Part shown: positions 1-10,031 of the stretch, piece after piece
Position numbering within the stretch: the first letter of the stretch is position 1
Layout of the letters: every line of letters starts with the position of its first letter
Source: Streptomyces roseicoloratus
Lineage (GTDB): Bacteria > Actinomycetota > Actinomycetes > Streptomycetales > Streptomycetaceae
DNA: 64,000 nt
Reading direction: 5' to 3'
Assembly: GCF_004117935.1 (NCBI RefSeq)
Contig: NZ_SDOY01000173.1
Coordinates: 61,293-125,292 of the forward strand
The notes under the pieces: model-generated
What the model saw: the letters and a program-made list of their open reading frames with translations, nothing else
Told to the model about the DNA's origin: nothing
Database searches by the model: none
Program-made: the position numbers and the translations under genes

Positions 1-1599
1 GAGCACGTCCGCGCGCATCGCCTCCCACCGCGGCCCGTCCAGCAGCCGGGCGCGCGGGTCCGCCCACCGGTTCGACGGGGCGGCGAACACGTCGCGCCGG
101 TTCAGCGCGCGGTGCAGCTGCTCCAGGACGCACACCACGTACGCGTCGCGGTCGACCGCGCCCTGCGGCAGCTTGGCGTTGGAGAACACCGCGCGCTTCC
201 ACATCGCCGGCACCAGCTCGGCGTCGACCTCGCGGGGCAGCAGCGGCCGGTCCTTGACCCGGCGCCGCGAGAGCGCGGGCAGGCGGCGCACGGCCTTGAG
301 GATGCGCCGCCCGGCCGGGGCGGCGCCCAGCGCGTCCGACTCGCCCAGCAGGGACAGGAACGGGCGCACGGTGTTGTAGCGCAGGGCCAGCTTCTCCCGC
401 ATCGCGGCTTCGGCCGAGCCGTCGTCCTCAGGCACCAGGGCCTCGACGGTCGCCACCGCGCCGGCCACCGCCGTACGCGGCACGGCCTCCTCGACCGCCG
501 CCCACAGCGCGGCGACGTCCAGGTCCGCCTCGTGCTCGGCGACCAGGTCCAGCTCCTCGGTGAGGATCTTCGACGCCTTCGCCAGGATGCGGGCCGCCTT
601 CTCCAGTTGCGGCAGCATCGCCAGGCGCTCCCGGTCCGACGCCCGCCGGGCGGGGCTGATCAGCCGGTTCGCCATCAGCACCGCGAACAGGTCCAGGGCG
701 TCGTCGACTGCCTGCGCCTCCAGCTGCCGCACCACCGCCGTCAGCAGCGCGGTCCGCCGCGGCTCCGGGGCCCGCTCGATCGTCTGCGCCTTGCTCAGCT
801 GCCCGTACCGGGCCAGCGCGGACAGCCGGTTCACCGGCACCCGCGACAGGTTCACCCGCCCCAGCGCGAACCCGGAGATCTCCTCCACCCGCTCCATCGC
901 CCGCACCATCGCCGTGCCCGTCGACTTCACCGGCGGCGTGCGCAGCCGCTCCAGCTCCGAGACCCGCCTGCCCTCCGGCACCACCAGCAGCTCCGCCAAG
1001 GCCGGCGCGAGCACGGGATCGGCCCGGTGCGTCGCCCGGGCCACCGCGTCGTACAGGCGCCGCTCGGCCGCCGTACGGGCCTCCGACACCTGCCGGGCCA
1101 GCACCGAGACCCCGGGCAGCAGCACCCGGTTCTTCCGCAGCCACGTCACCGAGTGGTTGAACAGCGCCACCGGCCCCTCGGCGTGCGTCCACGCCCGCCC
1201 GTACAGGAAGCCGCGGAACTCCCGGCCCCACTTGCGGTCGGTGAAGTCCCGGTACTTGAAGCGCCGCTGGATCTCGTCCGCGTGCTCGTACACCGTCGAG
1301 CGCCGCTCGGCGTACCGCTTCACGCACGAGGCGTCCAGGATGCCGAGCTGCCCGGCCAGGTACTCCACGACCTCCCACGGCACCGCGAGCGGGTCCTCGC
1401 CCAGGAACCGGCCTACATAGCGGACCGTACAGATCTGCACCGCCATGCCCAGCCGATGCGCGTCCGTACGACGCAGCGCGATCAGATCGCGGTCGTCATC
1501 GTCGAGGAAGAAGAACCGCTCCAGCTCCGGGCGCGTGGGCACCTCGGTGAACGTCCCGTACGCCTCGGCTTGCTCATCAGTCAGAAACTCCACCGGCAC
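1..1599 (-). CDS. Tn3-family transposase, N-terminal ~530 residues (runs off left edge)
   Basis: Open on the minus strand from a GTG at 1599 (alternative GTG at 1593) to the window edge. The protein starts (M)PVEFLTDEQAEAYGTF and continues with RFFFLDDDDRDLIALRR, GRFLGEDPLAVPWEVVEYLAGQLGI and YERR/RRFKYRDF-like stretches. This is the DUF4158 N-terminal domain of TnpA transposases of the Tn3 family, which cut and join the terminal repeats during replicative transposition. Family members are about 950-1000 residues, so nearly half, including the catalytic DDE part, lies outside the window. No stop or frameshift is visible in the part seen. An in-frame TGA lies shortly upstream of the GTG pair. 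The matching resolvase and the 38-bp terminal repeats were not found in the window. It marks the left side of the window as mobile DNA next to the conserved chitinase locus. Confidence 0.88.
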   Translation of the reverse strand, partial: MPVEFLTDEQAEAYGTFTEVPTRPELERFFFLDDDDRDLIALRRTDAHRLGMAVQICTVRYVGRFLGEDPLAVPWEVVEYLAGQLGILDASCVKRYAERRSTVYEHADEIQRRFKYRDFTDRKWGREFRGFLYGRAWTHAEGPVALFNHSVTWLRKNRVLLPGVSVLARQVSEARTAAERRLYDAVARATHRADPVLAPALAELLVVPEGRRVSELERLRTPPVKSTGTAMVRAMERVEEISGFALGRVNLSRVPVNRLSALARYGQLSKAQTIERAPEPRRTALLTAVVRQLEAQAVDDALDLFAVLMANRLISPARRASDRERLAMLPQLEKAARILAKASKILTEELDLVAEHEADLDVAALWAAVEEAVPRTAVAGAVATVEALVPEDDGSAEAAMREKLALRYNTVRPFLSLLGESDALGAAPAGRRILKAVRRLPALSRRRVKDRPLLPREVDAELVPAMWKRAVFSNAKLPQGAVDRDAYVVCVLEQLHRALNRRDVFAAPSNRWADPRARLLDGPRWEAMRADVL

Positions 1600-1656
1600 G
1601 TCCGGACCGTAGCCAGCGCCGGCACCCGCTCGACGATCTTTCCGCGAACCTCAGCG

Positions 1657-1983
1657 ATGCCGCGGCTCGGTGTGCTAGCCGACCATGATCGTTCTCACCG
1701 GGATTTCCTGTACCCCGACTACTCACACCCGGAGAAGCAGCGCAACCAGGAACGCGACGAACTGAGGGCCATCCGACTCGGCGAACAGCAGCCCCGACAG
1801 ACTCCGACGGCCACAGCCGGCTCCGCTCGGCAGGAGCAAGCCCTGACCCCCACCGCCGTCCGGAACTGCCCGCACTGCGACCAGCCCGTCACCATCGTCG
1901 CCCTGCTGGCCACCCCGGAAGCGGCCCGTCCCACCATCGCCAGCAGGGTTCCCGAGATCACCTCCCTGCGGCGGACTCCGTGA
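1657..1983 (+). CDS. Possible small protein or 3' gene remnant beside the transposase
   Basis: A 108-residue frame beginning MPRLGVLADHDRSHRDF and ending with a C-terminal part that has a CPHC pair (NCPHCDQPVTIV) followed by an Ala/Pro-rich tail. Third codon positions are G/C-rich through most of the frame, as expected for real coding DNA here. No good ribosome site precedes the ATG, and the frame stays open upstream under the transposase gene. It may be the 3' remnant of a gene cut by the transposon rather than a complete gene. It is followed by a perfect hairpin terminator, which favours a formerly expressed gene. No family recognised. Confidence 0.3.
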   Translation: MPRLGVLADHDRSHRDFLYPDYSHPEKQRNQERDELRAIRLGEQQPRQTPTATAGSARQEQALTPTAVRNCPHCDQPVTIVALLATPEAARPTIASRVPEITSLRRTP

Positions 1984-2024
1984 GCACCGCGGGCAACGAC
2001 TTCGCCTGACTGTCACCGATCAAC

Positions 2025-2055
2025 AGGGTCCGGCGACCTTCGGTCGCCGGACCCT
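2025..2055. terminator. Hairpin terminator, 14-bp perfect stem
   Basis: AGGGTCCGGCGACC (2025-2038), a TTC loop, and its exact complement at 2042-2055. It lies 42 bases after the small frame ending at 1983 and would stop rightward transcription there. Confidence 0.75.
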
Positions 2056-2203
2056 CACACGCGCTCTTCGCTCCCCAGATTTCCTCACTCACTTCAAACT
2101 GCACCGAAGTGGAGGGAAGAGCGTCCCTGGCCGATTTCAGAGATCCTCATCACCGGGGCGCCGTGGCCCTGCTGGGCCCGGCGCACCGGGTCGTCCGGCA
2201 CGA

Positions 2204-2230
2204 CGGGGGCGGTGTGCTGCACCGCCCCCG
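2204..2230 (-). terminator. Likely chiC terminator
   Basis: CGGGGGCGGTG (2204-2214), a 5-base loop, and its exact complement at 2220-2230. It sits about 95 bases beyond the chiC stop in the direction of transcription. Apart from this hairpin, 2056-2324 shows no gene I can support. Confidence 0.65.
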
Positions 2231-2324
2231 CCGGGCGGCGGGTGAGGTCCGGGGCCAGGCCTTCTCTTCCGGCTCCTGCCGGGCTCCCGGCGCTCGCTGA
2301 TCGGCCTGTTCCGGAAGGAACGTC

Positions 2325-4172
<1,848 letters not shown>

Positions 4173-4239
4173 CGGTGCTCCTCAAGTAGCGGACGTTCGG
4201 GGTGGGGGTGGGTCCGTGGAGAGTTGCGCGCGCCCCGCG

Positions 4240-4282
4240 AGCGTAGGAAGGTCTGGACCAATCGTCAAGAGGTCCAGACCAA
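4240..4282 (-). promoter_or_regulatory. chiC promoter with paired 12-bp direct repeats
   Basis: On the minus strand, TTGGTCTGGACCT (plus 4270-4282) and TTGGTCCAGACCT (plus 4249-4261) are direct repeats 21 bases apart. A -35 box TTGACG (plus 4263-4268) sits between them, and a -10 box TACGCT (plus 4240-4245) follows after exactly 17 bases. This layout is the known Streptomyces chitinase promoter type. The repeats also resemble imperfect DasR sites (TGGTCTAGACCA-like) and candidate targets of the neighbouring ChiR, so the regulator cannot be assigned from sequence alone. Confidence 0.85.
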
Positions 4283-4298
4283 AGTCGACTTCGTTCTC

Positions 4299-4952
4299 TC
4301 AGATCCCCAACTCCTGCGCCAGCACGGCGGCTTGGACCCGGCTGCGGAGCTCCAGTTTGCCCAGCACCTTGCTGACGTGCGTCTTCACCGTGGCCTCCGC
4401 CATGTCCAGCCGCACCGCGATCTCCGCGTTCGACAGACCCGAACCGAGCGCCGACAGCACCTCCCGCTCACGTGGCGTCAGCCGCTCCACCACCGCCGGA
4501 TCCGCGCCGCCCGGCACCCGGACCGGCCGGCTCGGCGCCGCGAACTCGGCGATCAGCCGCCGGGTGACCGCCGGCGCGATCAGCCCCTCGCCGCGCCCCA
4601 CCGTCCGCACCGCCTCGATGAGGTCCTTCGCGTCCGTGTTCTTCAGGAGGAAACCCGCGGCGCCCGCGCGCAGCGCCCCGAACACGTACTCGTCCAGGTC
4701 GAAGGTGGTCAGCACCAGGACGTCCGCCAGGCCCTCGGCCACCACCTGCCGGGTCGCCGACACCCCGTCGAGCTTCGGCATCTGCACGTCCATCAGGACC
4801 AGGTCCGGGCGCAGTTCACGGGCCAGCTCCACCGCCCGCTCGCCGTCCCCGGCCTCCCCGACCACCTCGATGTCGGGGGCACTGCCCAGGATCAGCACCA
4901 GCCCCGCGCGTACCGCGCTCTGGTCCTCGGCGACCACGATCCGCATCGTCAT
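4299..4952 (-). CDS. chiR: NarL/LuxR-type response regulator, likely ChiR
   Basis: 217 residues, starting MTMRIVVAED. The receiver domain has the acidic pair E9/D10, phospho-acceptor D55 (VLMDVQMP) and the conserved Lys in FLLKNTD. After a linker comes a LuxR-type helix-turn-helix (LTPREREVLSALGSGLSNAEIA ... ATVKTHVSKVLGKL). The ATG overlaps the stop of the upstream histidine kinase (ATGA), so the two are translationally coupled. It lies directly upstream of chiC on the same strand. The corresponding S. coelicolor pair next to chiC has been linked to chitinase control, which is the basis for the name. The symbol is inferred from synteny. Confidence 0.88.
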   Translation of the reverse strand: MTMRIVVAEDQSAVRAGLVLILGSAPDIEVVGEAGDGERAVELARELRPDLVLMDVQMPKLDGVSATRQVVAEGLADVLVLTTFDLDEYVFGALRAGAAGFLLKNTDAKDLIEAVRTVGRGEGLIAPAVTRRLIAEFAAPSRPVRVPGGADPAVVERLTPREREVLSALGSGLSNAEIAVRLDMAEATVKTHVSKVLGKLELRSRVQAAVLAQELGI

Positions 4953-6160
4953 GACTCCGGCGTCCTCTCCTCCGCGGGCAGTACCGCCCGCACCTGCCAC
5001 CTCTTCGAACCGTCCCCGTCCGGGACCGGCCCCGCCTCGAACTCGCCGCCGAGCAGCGCCACCCGCTCCCGCATGCCCACGAGCCCGGCACCCGAGCCCG
5101 GCGCCCGCGGCCCGGGACGGTCCCCGACCGGGCTGGTCACCCGTACGGTCAGACTCCGCGCCTCCCGGGCGAGGAACACGCCCACCACGCCGGGCGCCGC
5201 GTGCTTGAGCGCGTTCGTCAGCGACTCCTGCACGATCCGGTACGCGGCCAGCTCGACCGGCGCCGGCAACGGCGCGCCGTCCTCCCCGTGCCGGTCCTCC
5301 AGGGTGAACTCCAGCCCGCTGGAGCCGCCGTGGGTGCGGGCCTGGGCGACCAGGGCCTCCAGGCCGGCCAGCGTCGGCGCGGCCGCCGGCTCGGCGTCGC
5401 CGCTGCTGTCCCGGAGCAGTCCGATCAGCCGCCGCATCTCGGCCAGGCCCTCCACGCTGTTCTCCCGGATGACGGTCAGCGCCTGCCGGGTGGTGGCCGC
5501 GTCGTCGATCGAGAGCGCGGCCGTGGAGTGGATCGCGATCGCCGACAGATGGTTGGCGACCATGTCGTGCAGCTCGCGGGCCATCCGCGCGCGCTCCGCG
5601 CCCACCGCCTGCGCCCGGTCCATCTCGGCGAGCAGCGCCGTCTGTTCGGCCCGCAGCCGCGCCGACTCCGCGGCCTCCCGGTGGTTGCGCACGATCGCGC
5701 CGGTGAGGGCCGGGAGGAAGGAGACCATGCCGGCGAGGACGCCGACGAGCAGCGCGACCGCGTTCTGCCACCAGATCAGCAGCGTCACGGTGAGCGCGAC
5801 GGTGACCAGCGCGGTGACGTACGGGATGCGTTTCGCGGCCGCGGGCGTCGTGTACACCACGGACGCGTAGACCACGTCCGTGAACATCAGGACGGTGGCG
5901 AGGTTTCCGTTGGTGAACTGGTCGCCGATGATCGCCAGGGTGGCGACGATCAGCGCCGTGCGCGGGGTCGTGCGCCGCAGCGCCTCCGTCGCGGCCATCA
6001 CCGCCAGCGGGATCAGCGTGGCCCAGCGCTGGCCGAAGACGTGCTCGCGGTCCACGTACAGACCGAAGGACCACAGGACCAGCCCGCCGGCGAGGCCGAT
6101 GAAGGCGATCAGCAGATCGTGGTGATGAGGTCGGGGGAGGCGCACGACTCCATCCAACAC
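4949..6160 (-). CDS. chiS: NarL-family sensor histidine kinase, likely ChiS
   Basis: About 403 residues. An N-terminal block of five or so membrane helices (from LLIAFIGLAGGLVLWSFGLY to ALLVGVLAGMVSFLPALTGA) is followed by a short coiled linker. The HisKA_3 dimerisation motif RARMARELHDMVANHLSAI carries the phospho-His. The HATPase region includes the AYRIVQESLTNALKHA N-box and GAGLVGMRERV G-box. It would phosphorylate the overlapping response regulator in response to an extracytoplasmic or membrane signal, by context chitin-derived. The start is uncertain: GTG 6160 and GTG 6145 are both in frame and neither has a convincing ribosome site. The divergent gene at 6309 limits how far upstream it can reach. 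Confidence 0.87.
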   Translation of the reverse strand: MLDGVVRLPRPHHHDLLIAFIGLAGGLVLWSFGLYVDREHVFGQRWATLIPLAVMAATEALRRTTPRTALIVATLAIIGDQFTNGNLATVLMFTDVVYASVVYTTPAAAKRIPYVTALVTVALTVTLLIWWQNAVALLVGVLAGMVSFLPALTGAIVRNHREAAESARLRAEQTALLAEMDRAQAVGAERARMARELHDMVANHLSAIAIHSTAALSIDDAATTRQALTVIRENSVEGLAEMRRLIGLLRDSSGDAEPAAAPTLAGLEALVAQARTHGGSSGLEFTLEDRHGEDGAPLPAPVELAAYRIVQESLTNALKHAAPGVVGVFLAREARSLTVRVTSPVGDRPGPRAPGSGAGLVGMRERVALLGGEFEAGPVPDGDGSKRWQVRAVLPAEERTPES

Positions 6161-6308
6161 GCAGCCCGCCGCCACGACGTCCCCGCCGGGGCCGAGCCGC
6201 GCCTCCGTCGAACGATGTAGGCGCACTTCGTCATCGGCGACGACGCCTCCCGGCCGTTCCGCCGGGAGGCTGGAAGCACGACGGGGGAACGAACGAAGGA
6301 GTGCCGCC

Positions 6309-7016
6309 GTGATCGTCACGCTCATCGTGCTCTGCGAGGTCGGCTTCTGGGTGCTGCTGGCCGCGGGTCTCGCCACCCGCTACCTGCTCAAGATGCCGCG
6401 CGCCGGTCTCGCCCTGCTGCTGTGCGAGCCGCTGCTGGAGGTCGTGCTGCTGGTGGCCACCGCGATCGACCTGAAGAACGGCGCCGACCCGAGCTGGAAG
6501 CACGGACTGGCCGCCCTCTACATCGGCTACACCGTGGGCCACGGACACCGCACGGTGAAGTGGCTCGACGGCCACGCCGCCCACCGGCTCGGCGGCGGTC
6601 CGCGTCCGCCGAAGCCGCCGCAGTACGGGAAGGCCCGCGCCCGTTACGAGGGCCGGATCTGGCTCGGCACGCTGGTCGGCGGCGCCGTCGCGACCGTGCT
6701 GCTGCTCGCCGCCATGGCGTACGTGGGCGGGGACGGCGACACCTCGTCGCTGAAGGCCTGGATGTACGGGGCCTGGCGGGCCGTCGGCATCCACGGCGTC
6801 ATCGCCCTGTCGTACGTGATCTGGCCGAGGAAGGCCCCGGCCGGGTCCGGCGAGGCCGTCCCGGCCGCCCGGGCCGAGGGGGCCCGGGCGGGGGAGGAGC
6901 CGGCCGGGGAGGCCCGGGCCGGGGAGGAGCGGGCGTCAGCGCTCGCCGCCCGGGACCCACAGCACGTCCCCGACCTCGCGGTTCGCCGTCCTGGCAAGGA
7001 TGAAGAGCAGGTCTGA
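6309..7016 (+). CDS. Membrane protein of unknown function
   Basis: 235 residues from a GTG preceded by AAGGAG. At least three hydrophobic segments are visible: residues ~1-25 (LIVLCEVGFWVLLAAGLA), ~35-55 (ALLLCEPLLEVVLLVATAI) and ~120-142 (LGTLVGGAVATVLLLAAMAYV), with another near HGVIALSYVIW. The last ~60 residues are a charged Ala/Glu/Gly-rich tail with repeated GEEPAGEARAGEE-like units. The final 81 bases overlap, antisense, the 3' end of the convergent adenosyltransferase gene, so the extreme C-terminus is read-through of that gene's complement. Function unknown. It is transcribed away from the ChiS kinase. Confidence 0.75.
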   Translation: MIVTLIVLCEVGFWVLLAAGLATRYLLKMPRAGLALLLCEPLLEVVLLVATAIDLKNGADPSWKHGLAALYIGYTVGHGHRTVKWLDGHAAHRLGGGPRPPKPPQYGKARARYEGRIWLGTLVGGAVATVLLLAAMAYVGGDGDTSSLKAWMYGAWRAVGIHGVIALSYVIWPRKAPAGSGEAVPAARAEGARAGEEPAGEARAGEERASALAARDPQHVPDLAVRRPGKDEEQV

Positions 7017-7508
7017 CAGCCGGTTGAGGTAGGTGGCGGTGAGCGCGTTCATGGTCTCGCCGTGCACCTCCATCGCCGCCCAGGTGGACCGCTCGGCCCG
7101 CCGGACCACCGTGCACGCCTGGTGCAGCAGTGCCGCACCGGGCGTGCCGCCGGGCAGGATGAAGGAGCGCAGCTTGTCGAGCCGCTCCAGGAAGTGGTCG
7201 CAGTCCGCCTCCAGCTTGTCGACGTACGACTGCTCCACGCGCAGCGGCGGGTACTTCGGGTCCTCGACGACCGGCGTGGACAGGTCGGCGCCCACGTCGA
7301 ACAGGTCGTTCTGGACGCGGACGAGGACCTTCACCACGTCCTCGTCGAGCTGCCCGAGGGCGATGGCCGTGCCGATGACGGCGTTGGCCTCGTTGGCGTC
7401 GGCGTAGGCGGAGATCCGCAGATCGGTCTTGGCGGTCCGGCTCATGTCGCCGAGGGCGGTGGTGCCCTGGTCGCCGGTGCGGGTGTAGATGCGCGTCAGA
7501 TTGACCAT
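6936..7508 (-). CDS. PduO-type ATP:cob(I)alamin adenosyltransferase
   Basis: 190 residues, within the usual length. It transfers the 5'-deoxyadenosyl group of ATP to cob(I)alamin, making adenosylcobalamin. The N-terminal ATP-binding motif TRTGDQGTTALGDMSRTAK and the motif VVRRAERSTW with YLNRLSDLLFILAR near the C-terminus are those of the PduO/EutT-like family. Adenosylcobalamin is the cofactor of IcmA-type mutases, and icmA (46981), meaB (29049) and the epimerase (27162) lie in the same window. Downstream on the same strand there is no operon partner. Confidence 0.93.
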   Translation of the reverse strand: MVNLTRIYTRTGDQGTTALGDMSRTAKTDLRISAYADANEANAVIGTAIALGQLDEDVVKVLVRVQNDLFDVGADLSTPVVEDPKYPPLRVEQSYVDKLEADCDHFLERLDKLRSFILPGGTPGAALLHQACTVVRRAERSTWAAMEVHGETMNALTATYLNRLSDLLFILARTANREVGDVLWVPGGER

Positions 7509-7521
7509 GACCCCAGCGTAG

Positions 7522-8271
7522 TTACGCCCCGGCCCGCCGGAAGGTCCGTGTGCCGACCGTCACGGCGAGCGCCGTGAGTCCGAGGGCGACGAGGACGCCG
7601 TAGAACATCGTCGGGGTCGCGTAGTGCCCGACGTACGCGTCCCGGACCGCGTCCACCAGGTAGCGGAACGGCATGAAGCGGGACAGCACGTCCAGCCAGC
7701 CGGGCGCGAGGGCCATCGGCAGCATGAGTCCGGACAGCAGCATCGAGGGCATGGCGAGGGTGTTGACCGCCGGGCCGAACTCCTGCGGGCTGGGCAGCCG
7801 CAGCGCGAGCACGTACGAGAGCGCAGCGAGCGAGAAGGTGAGCAGCGCGACGAAGCCGAAGCCGATGAGGATGCCCGCGAGTGGTGCCCGCAGGCCCATG
7901 GCCAGCGCGGCGAGGACCAGCAGCACGGCCTGGAAGACGAACAGCGCCGCGTCCCTCAGGACCCGGCCGAGGAGCAGCGCGAGCCGGCTGACCGGGGTGA
8001 CCTGGAGCCGTTCGAGAACGCCCCAGTTCTTCTCCATGATGACGGCGAACCCGGCGAAGGAGGCCCCGAACAGGCCGAGCTGGAGCAGCAGCCCGGGCAC
8101 CAGGACCTGCCAGGAGTCGCCCTCGCGGCCGAGCGGGAGGCCGGTGAGCAGGGGGCCGAAGAAGAACAGGTAGAGCAGCGGCATCAGGGTGCCGAAGAAG
8201 ATCTGGAACGGGGAGCGGAGGGTCTGCCGGGCGTAGCGCCCGAAGAGGACCGCGGTGTCGTGGAGGAGCAT
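7522..8271 (-). CDS. ABC-2 type (DrrB-like) efflux permease
   Basis: 249 residues with about six membrane helices (for example FQIFFGTLMPLLYLFFFGPLL and GILIGFGFVALLTFSLAALSYVLAL) and the ABC-2 signature region FMPFRYLVDAVRDAYVG near the C-terminus. It forms the membrane channel of a drug- or lipid-export ABC system with the ATPase encoded 54 bases upstream (8326-9099). Its expression is probably controlled by the divergent TetR gene. Substrate unknown. Confidence 0.9.
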   Translation of the reverse strand: MLLHDTAVLFGRYARQTLRSPFQIFFGTLMPLLYLFFFGPLLTGLPLGREGDSWQVLVPGLLLQLGLFGASFAGFAVIMEKNWGVLERLQVTPVSRLALLLGRVLRDAALFVFQAVLLVLAALAMGLRAPLAGILIGFGFVALLTFSLAALSYVLALRLPSPQEFGPAVNTLAMPSMLLSGLMLPMALAPGWLDVLSRFMPFRYLVDAVRDAYVGHYATPTMFYGVLVALGLTALAVTVGTRTFRRAGA

Positions 8272-8325
8272 CGGGTTCCTGGTGGGGTGGGGGACGGACT
8301 GCCGGACGGGTGCGCCGGACGGGTG

Positions 8326-9099
8326 CTAGACGGCGACGGGCGCGTGCTCGACGGGCGCCGGGGTGCGGCCGGTGACGGCGAGGAAGGCGTCCTGGAGGGT
8401 GTCCGCCGCGTGCTCGGCCTTGAGCGCGGCGGGCGTCCCCTCGGCGGCGACCACGCCCTTGTCGATGATCACCAGCCGGTCGGCGAGGGCGTCCGCCTCG
8501 TCGAGGTAGTGGGTGGTGAGGACGACGGTGGTGCCGTGCTCGTCCCGCAGCCGCCGCACCAGTGTCCACAGGGCGGTCCGGCTGCCCGGGTCGAGTCCGG
8601 TGGTCGGCTCGTCGAGGAAGAGCAGCGCGGGGCGGTGGGTGAGGCCGAGGGCGATGTCGAGCCGGCGCCGCTGGCCGCCGGAGAGGGCGGTGGAGCCGCG
8701 GTCGAGCAGCTCGGTGAGGTCGAGGTCGCGGGCCAGCTCGGCGGCGCGGGCGGTCGCCTCGGTGCGGGACATCCCGTGGAGCCGGCCCTGGAGGACGAGT
8801 TCGGAGCGGACGGTCTCCTGCGGGTCGACGCCGCCGGACTGGGCGACGTATCCGATCTTCCGCCGTACGCCGGCGGGATCGCGCAGCAGGTCGTGGCCGA
8901 CGACGGTGGCGGCGCCGCCGGTGGGCGGCAGCAGGGTGCTGAGCATGCGCAGGGTCGTGCTCTTGCCGGCGCCGTTGGGGCCGAGGAAGCCGAGGATCTC
9001 TCCCGGCCGGACGGTGAGGTCGATCCCGCGGACCGCCGTCACCTCGCCGTGCCGGGTCCTGAAGGTCCGGGAAAGTCCGGAGGTGCTGATGATGGGCAT
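8326..9099 (-). CDS. ABC transporter ATP-binding protein (DrrA-like)
   Basis: 257 residues from the ATG at 9099 (MPIISTSGLSRTFRTRHGE). Walker A is GFLGPNGAGKSTT, the signature is ALSGGQRRRLDIALGL, Walker B is ALLFLDEPTTGLDP, and the switch His is in VVLTTHYLDEADAL. It energises the ABC-2 permease downstream. An upstream ATG at 9144 is in frame but would run through the operator, so 9099 is preferred. The leader is short (about 23 bases from the operator to the ATG) with no clear ribosome site. The DrrA/DrrB order and the TetR neighbour point to an efflux pump. Confidence 0.9.
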   Translation of the reverse strand: MPIISTSGLSRTFRTRHGEVTAVRGIDLTVRPGEILGFLGPNGAGKSTTLRMLSTLLPPTGGAATVVGHDLLRDPAGVRRKIGYVAQSGGVDPQETVRSELVLQGRLHGMSRTEATARAAELARDLDLTELLDRGSTALSGGQRRRLDIALGLTHRPALLFLDEPTTGLDPGSRTALWTLVRRLRDEHGTTVVLTTHYLDEADALADRLVIIDKGVVAAEGTPAALKAEHAADTLQDAFLAVTGRTPAPVEHAPVAV

Positions 9100-9121
9100 G
9101 GGGACTACAAAAACAGAGTCC

Positions 9122-9152
9122 CTGAAATTTTGCAATGTCACCAAAATTCCAG
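9122..9152. promoter_or_regulatory. Inverted-repeat operator between ABC pump and TetR gene
   Basis: CTGAAATTTTG (9122-9132) and CAAAATTCCAG (9142-9152) are inverted repeats with one mismatch and a 9-base spacer. They are A/T-rich against a GC-rich background and centred in the short divergent region. A -10-like TACGAT at 9159-9164 sits seven bases before the TetR GTG, suggesting a leaderless TetR transcript. TetR binding here would repress both directions. Confidence 0.75.
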
Positions 9153-9170
9153 GGCGTCTACGATGGTCGC

Positions 9171-9812
9171 GTGACCGAAGGGCTGAGGGAGCGCAAGAAG
9201 CGCCAGACGAAACAGCGGATCTCGGACATCGCGACCGGGCTCTTCCTCGAACGCGGCTTCGCGGCCGTCACCGTGGCCGAGATCGCCGAGGCCGCCGACG
9301 TCTCCGTCAACACCGTGTACAACTACTTCCCGGCCAAGGAGGACCTGTTCCTCGACCGCATGGAGGGCGTCGTCCACCGCCTCGCCCGGATGATCCGGGG
9401 CCGGGACGCGGGGGAGTCCGCCGCGCGGGCCGTACTGCGCGAGATCCGCGGCCACGTCGCCGCCGTCTCGCCCGCGTACGGCCTGATGGACGGGTACGCC
9501 GGCTTCATGCGGGTGATCGACGAGGCGCCCACCCTCCAGGCCCGGCTCCTCGCCCTCCAGCAGCAGGTCCGCGAGACCACCGTCGCCGCCCTGCGCGAGG
9601 AGGTCGGAGCCGGCCCCGGCGACCCGATGCCGCTGCTCGTCGGCGGCCAGATCTCCTGGATCCAGGGCGCCGTGGTGGAGTTCATCAGCGGCGAGATGAC
9701 CGCGGGGCGCAAGGCGACCGAGGTCTCCCGCGAGGCGCTCGACCTGCTCGACGAGATCGAGGACCTGCTGAGCGACAAGGTCCTCGACTACGCGGTCCGC
9801 GCCTCCGGCTGA
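9171..9812 (+). CDS. TetR-family repressor of the divergent efflux pump
   Basis: 213 residues from GTG 9171 (VTEGLRERKKRQTKQRI). The TetR N-terminal helix-turn-helix is clear: ATGLFLERGFAAVTVAEIAE then ADVSVNTVYNYFPAKEDLF. The C-terminal ligand-binding part has no recognisable ligand class. An upstream ATG at 9135 would start inside the operator, so the later GTG is chosen. Divergence from the ABC pump and the shared inverted repeat indicate that it represses that pump and itself, with release by an unknown ligand. Confidence 0.88.
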   Translation: MTEGLRERKKRQTKQRISDIATGLFLERGFAAVTVAEIAEAADVSVNTVYNYFPAKEDLFLDRMEGVVHRLARMIRGRDAGESAARAVLREIRGHVAAVSPAYGLMDGYAGFMRVIDEAPTLQARLLALQQQVRETTVAALREEVGAGPGDPMPLLVGGQISWIQGAVVEFISGEMTAGRKATEVSREALDLLDEIEDLLSDKVLDYAVRASG

Positions 9813-10031
9813 CCCGGTCCCGCCGGAGTGACCGGCGTCACGGCCGCCCGAGCTGTCCGGGATGTCCGCCCGAGGGACGACGTGTGCCCGCTTCCGGGGT
9901 GTCGTGAGTGTGACGTCCGTCAAACCCGGCGTGACGTGGCTTACTTCGCGGTCACATAGCGCCCCCCGCCCGCTAATCTCCGCCGAAGAGCCAGAAGTGA
10001 ACTGCCGTCAAGGCGATGAGGGGTGGAAGAC

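Noticed and set aside
2109..2300. Small plus-strand frame between the terminator and chiC
   Set aside because: Contains the chiC terminator hairpin, lacks a ribosome site and has no recognisable sequence.
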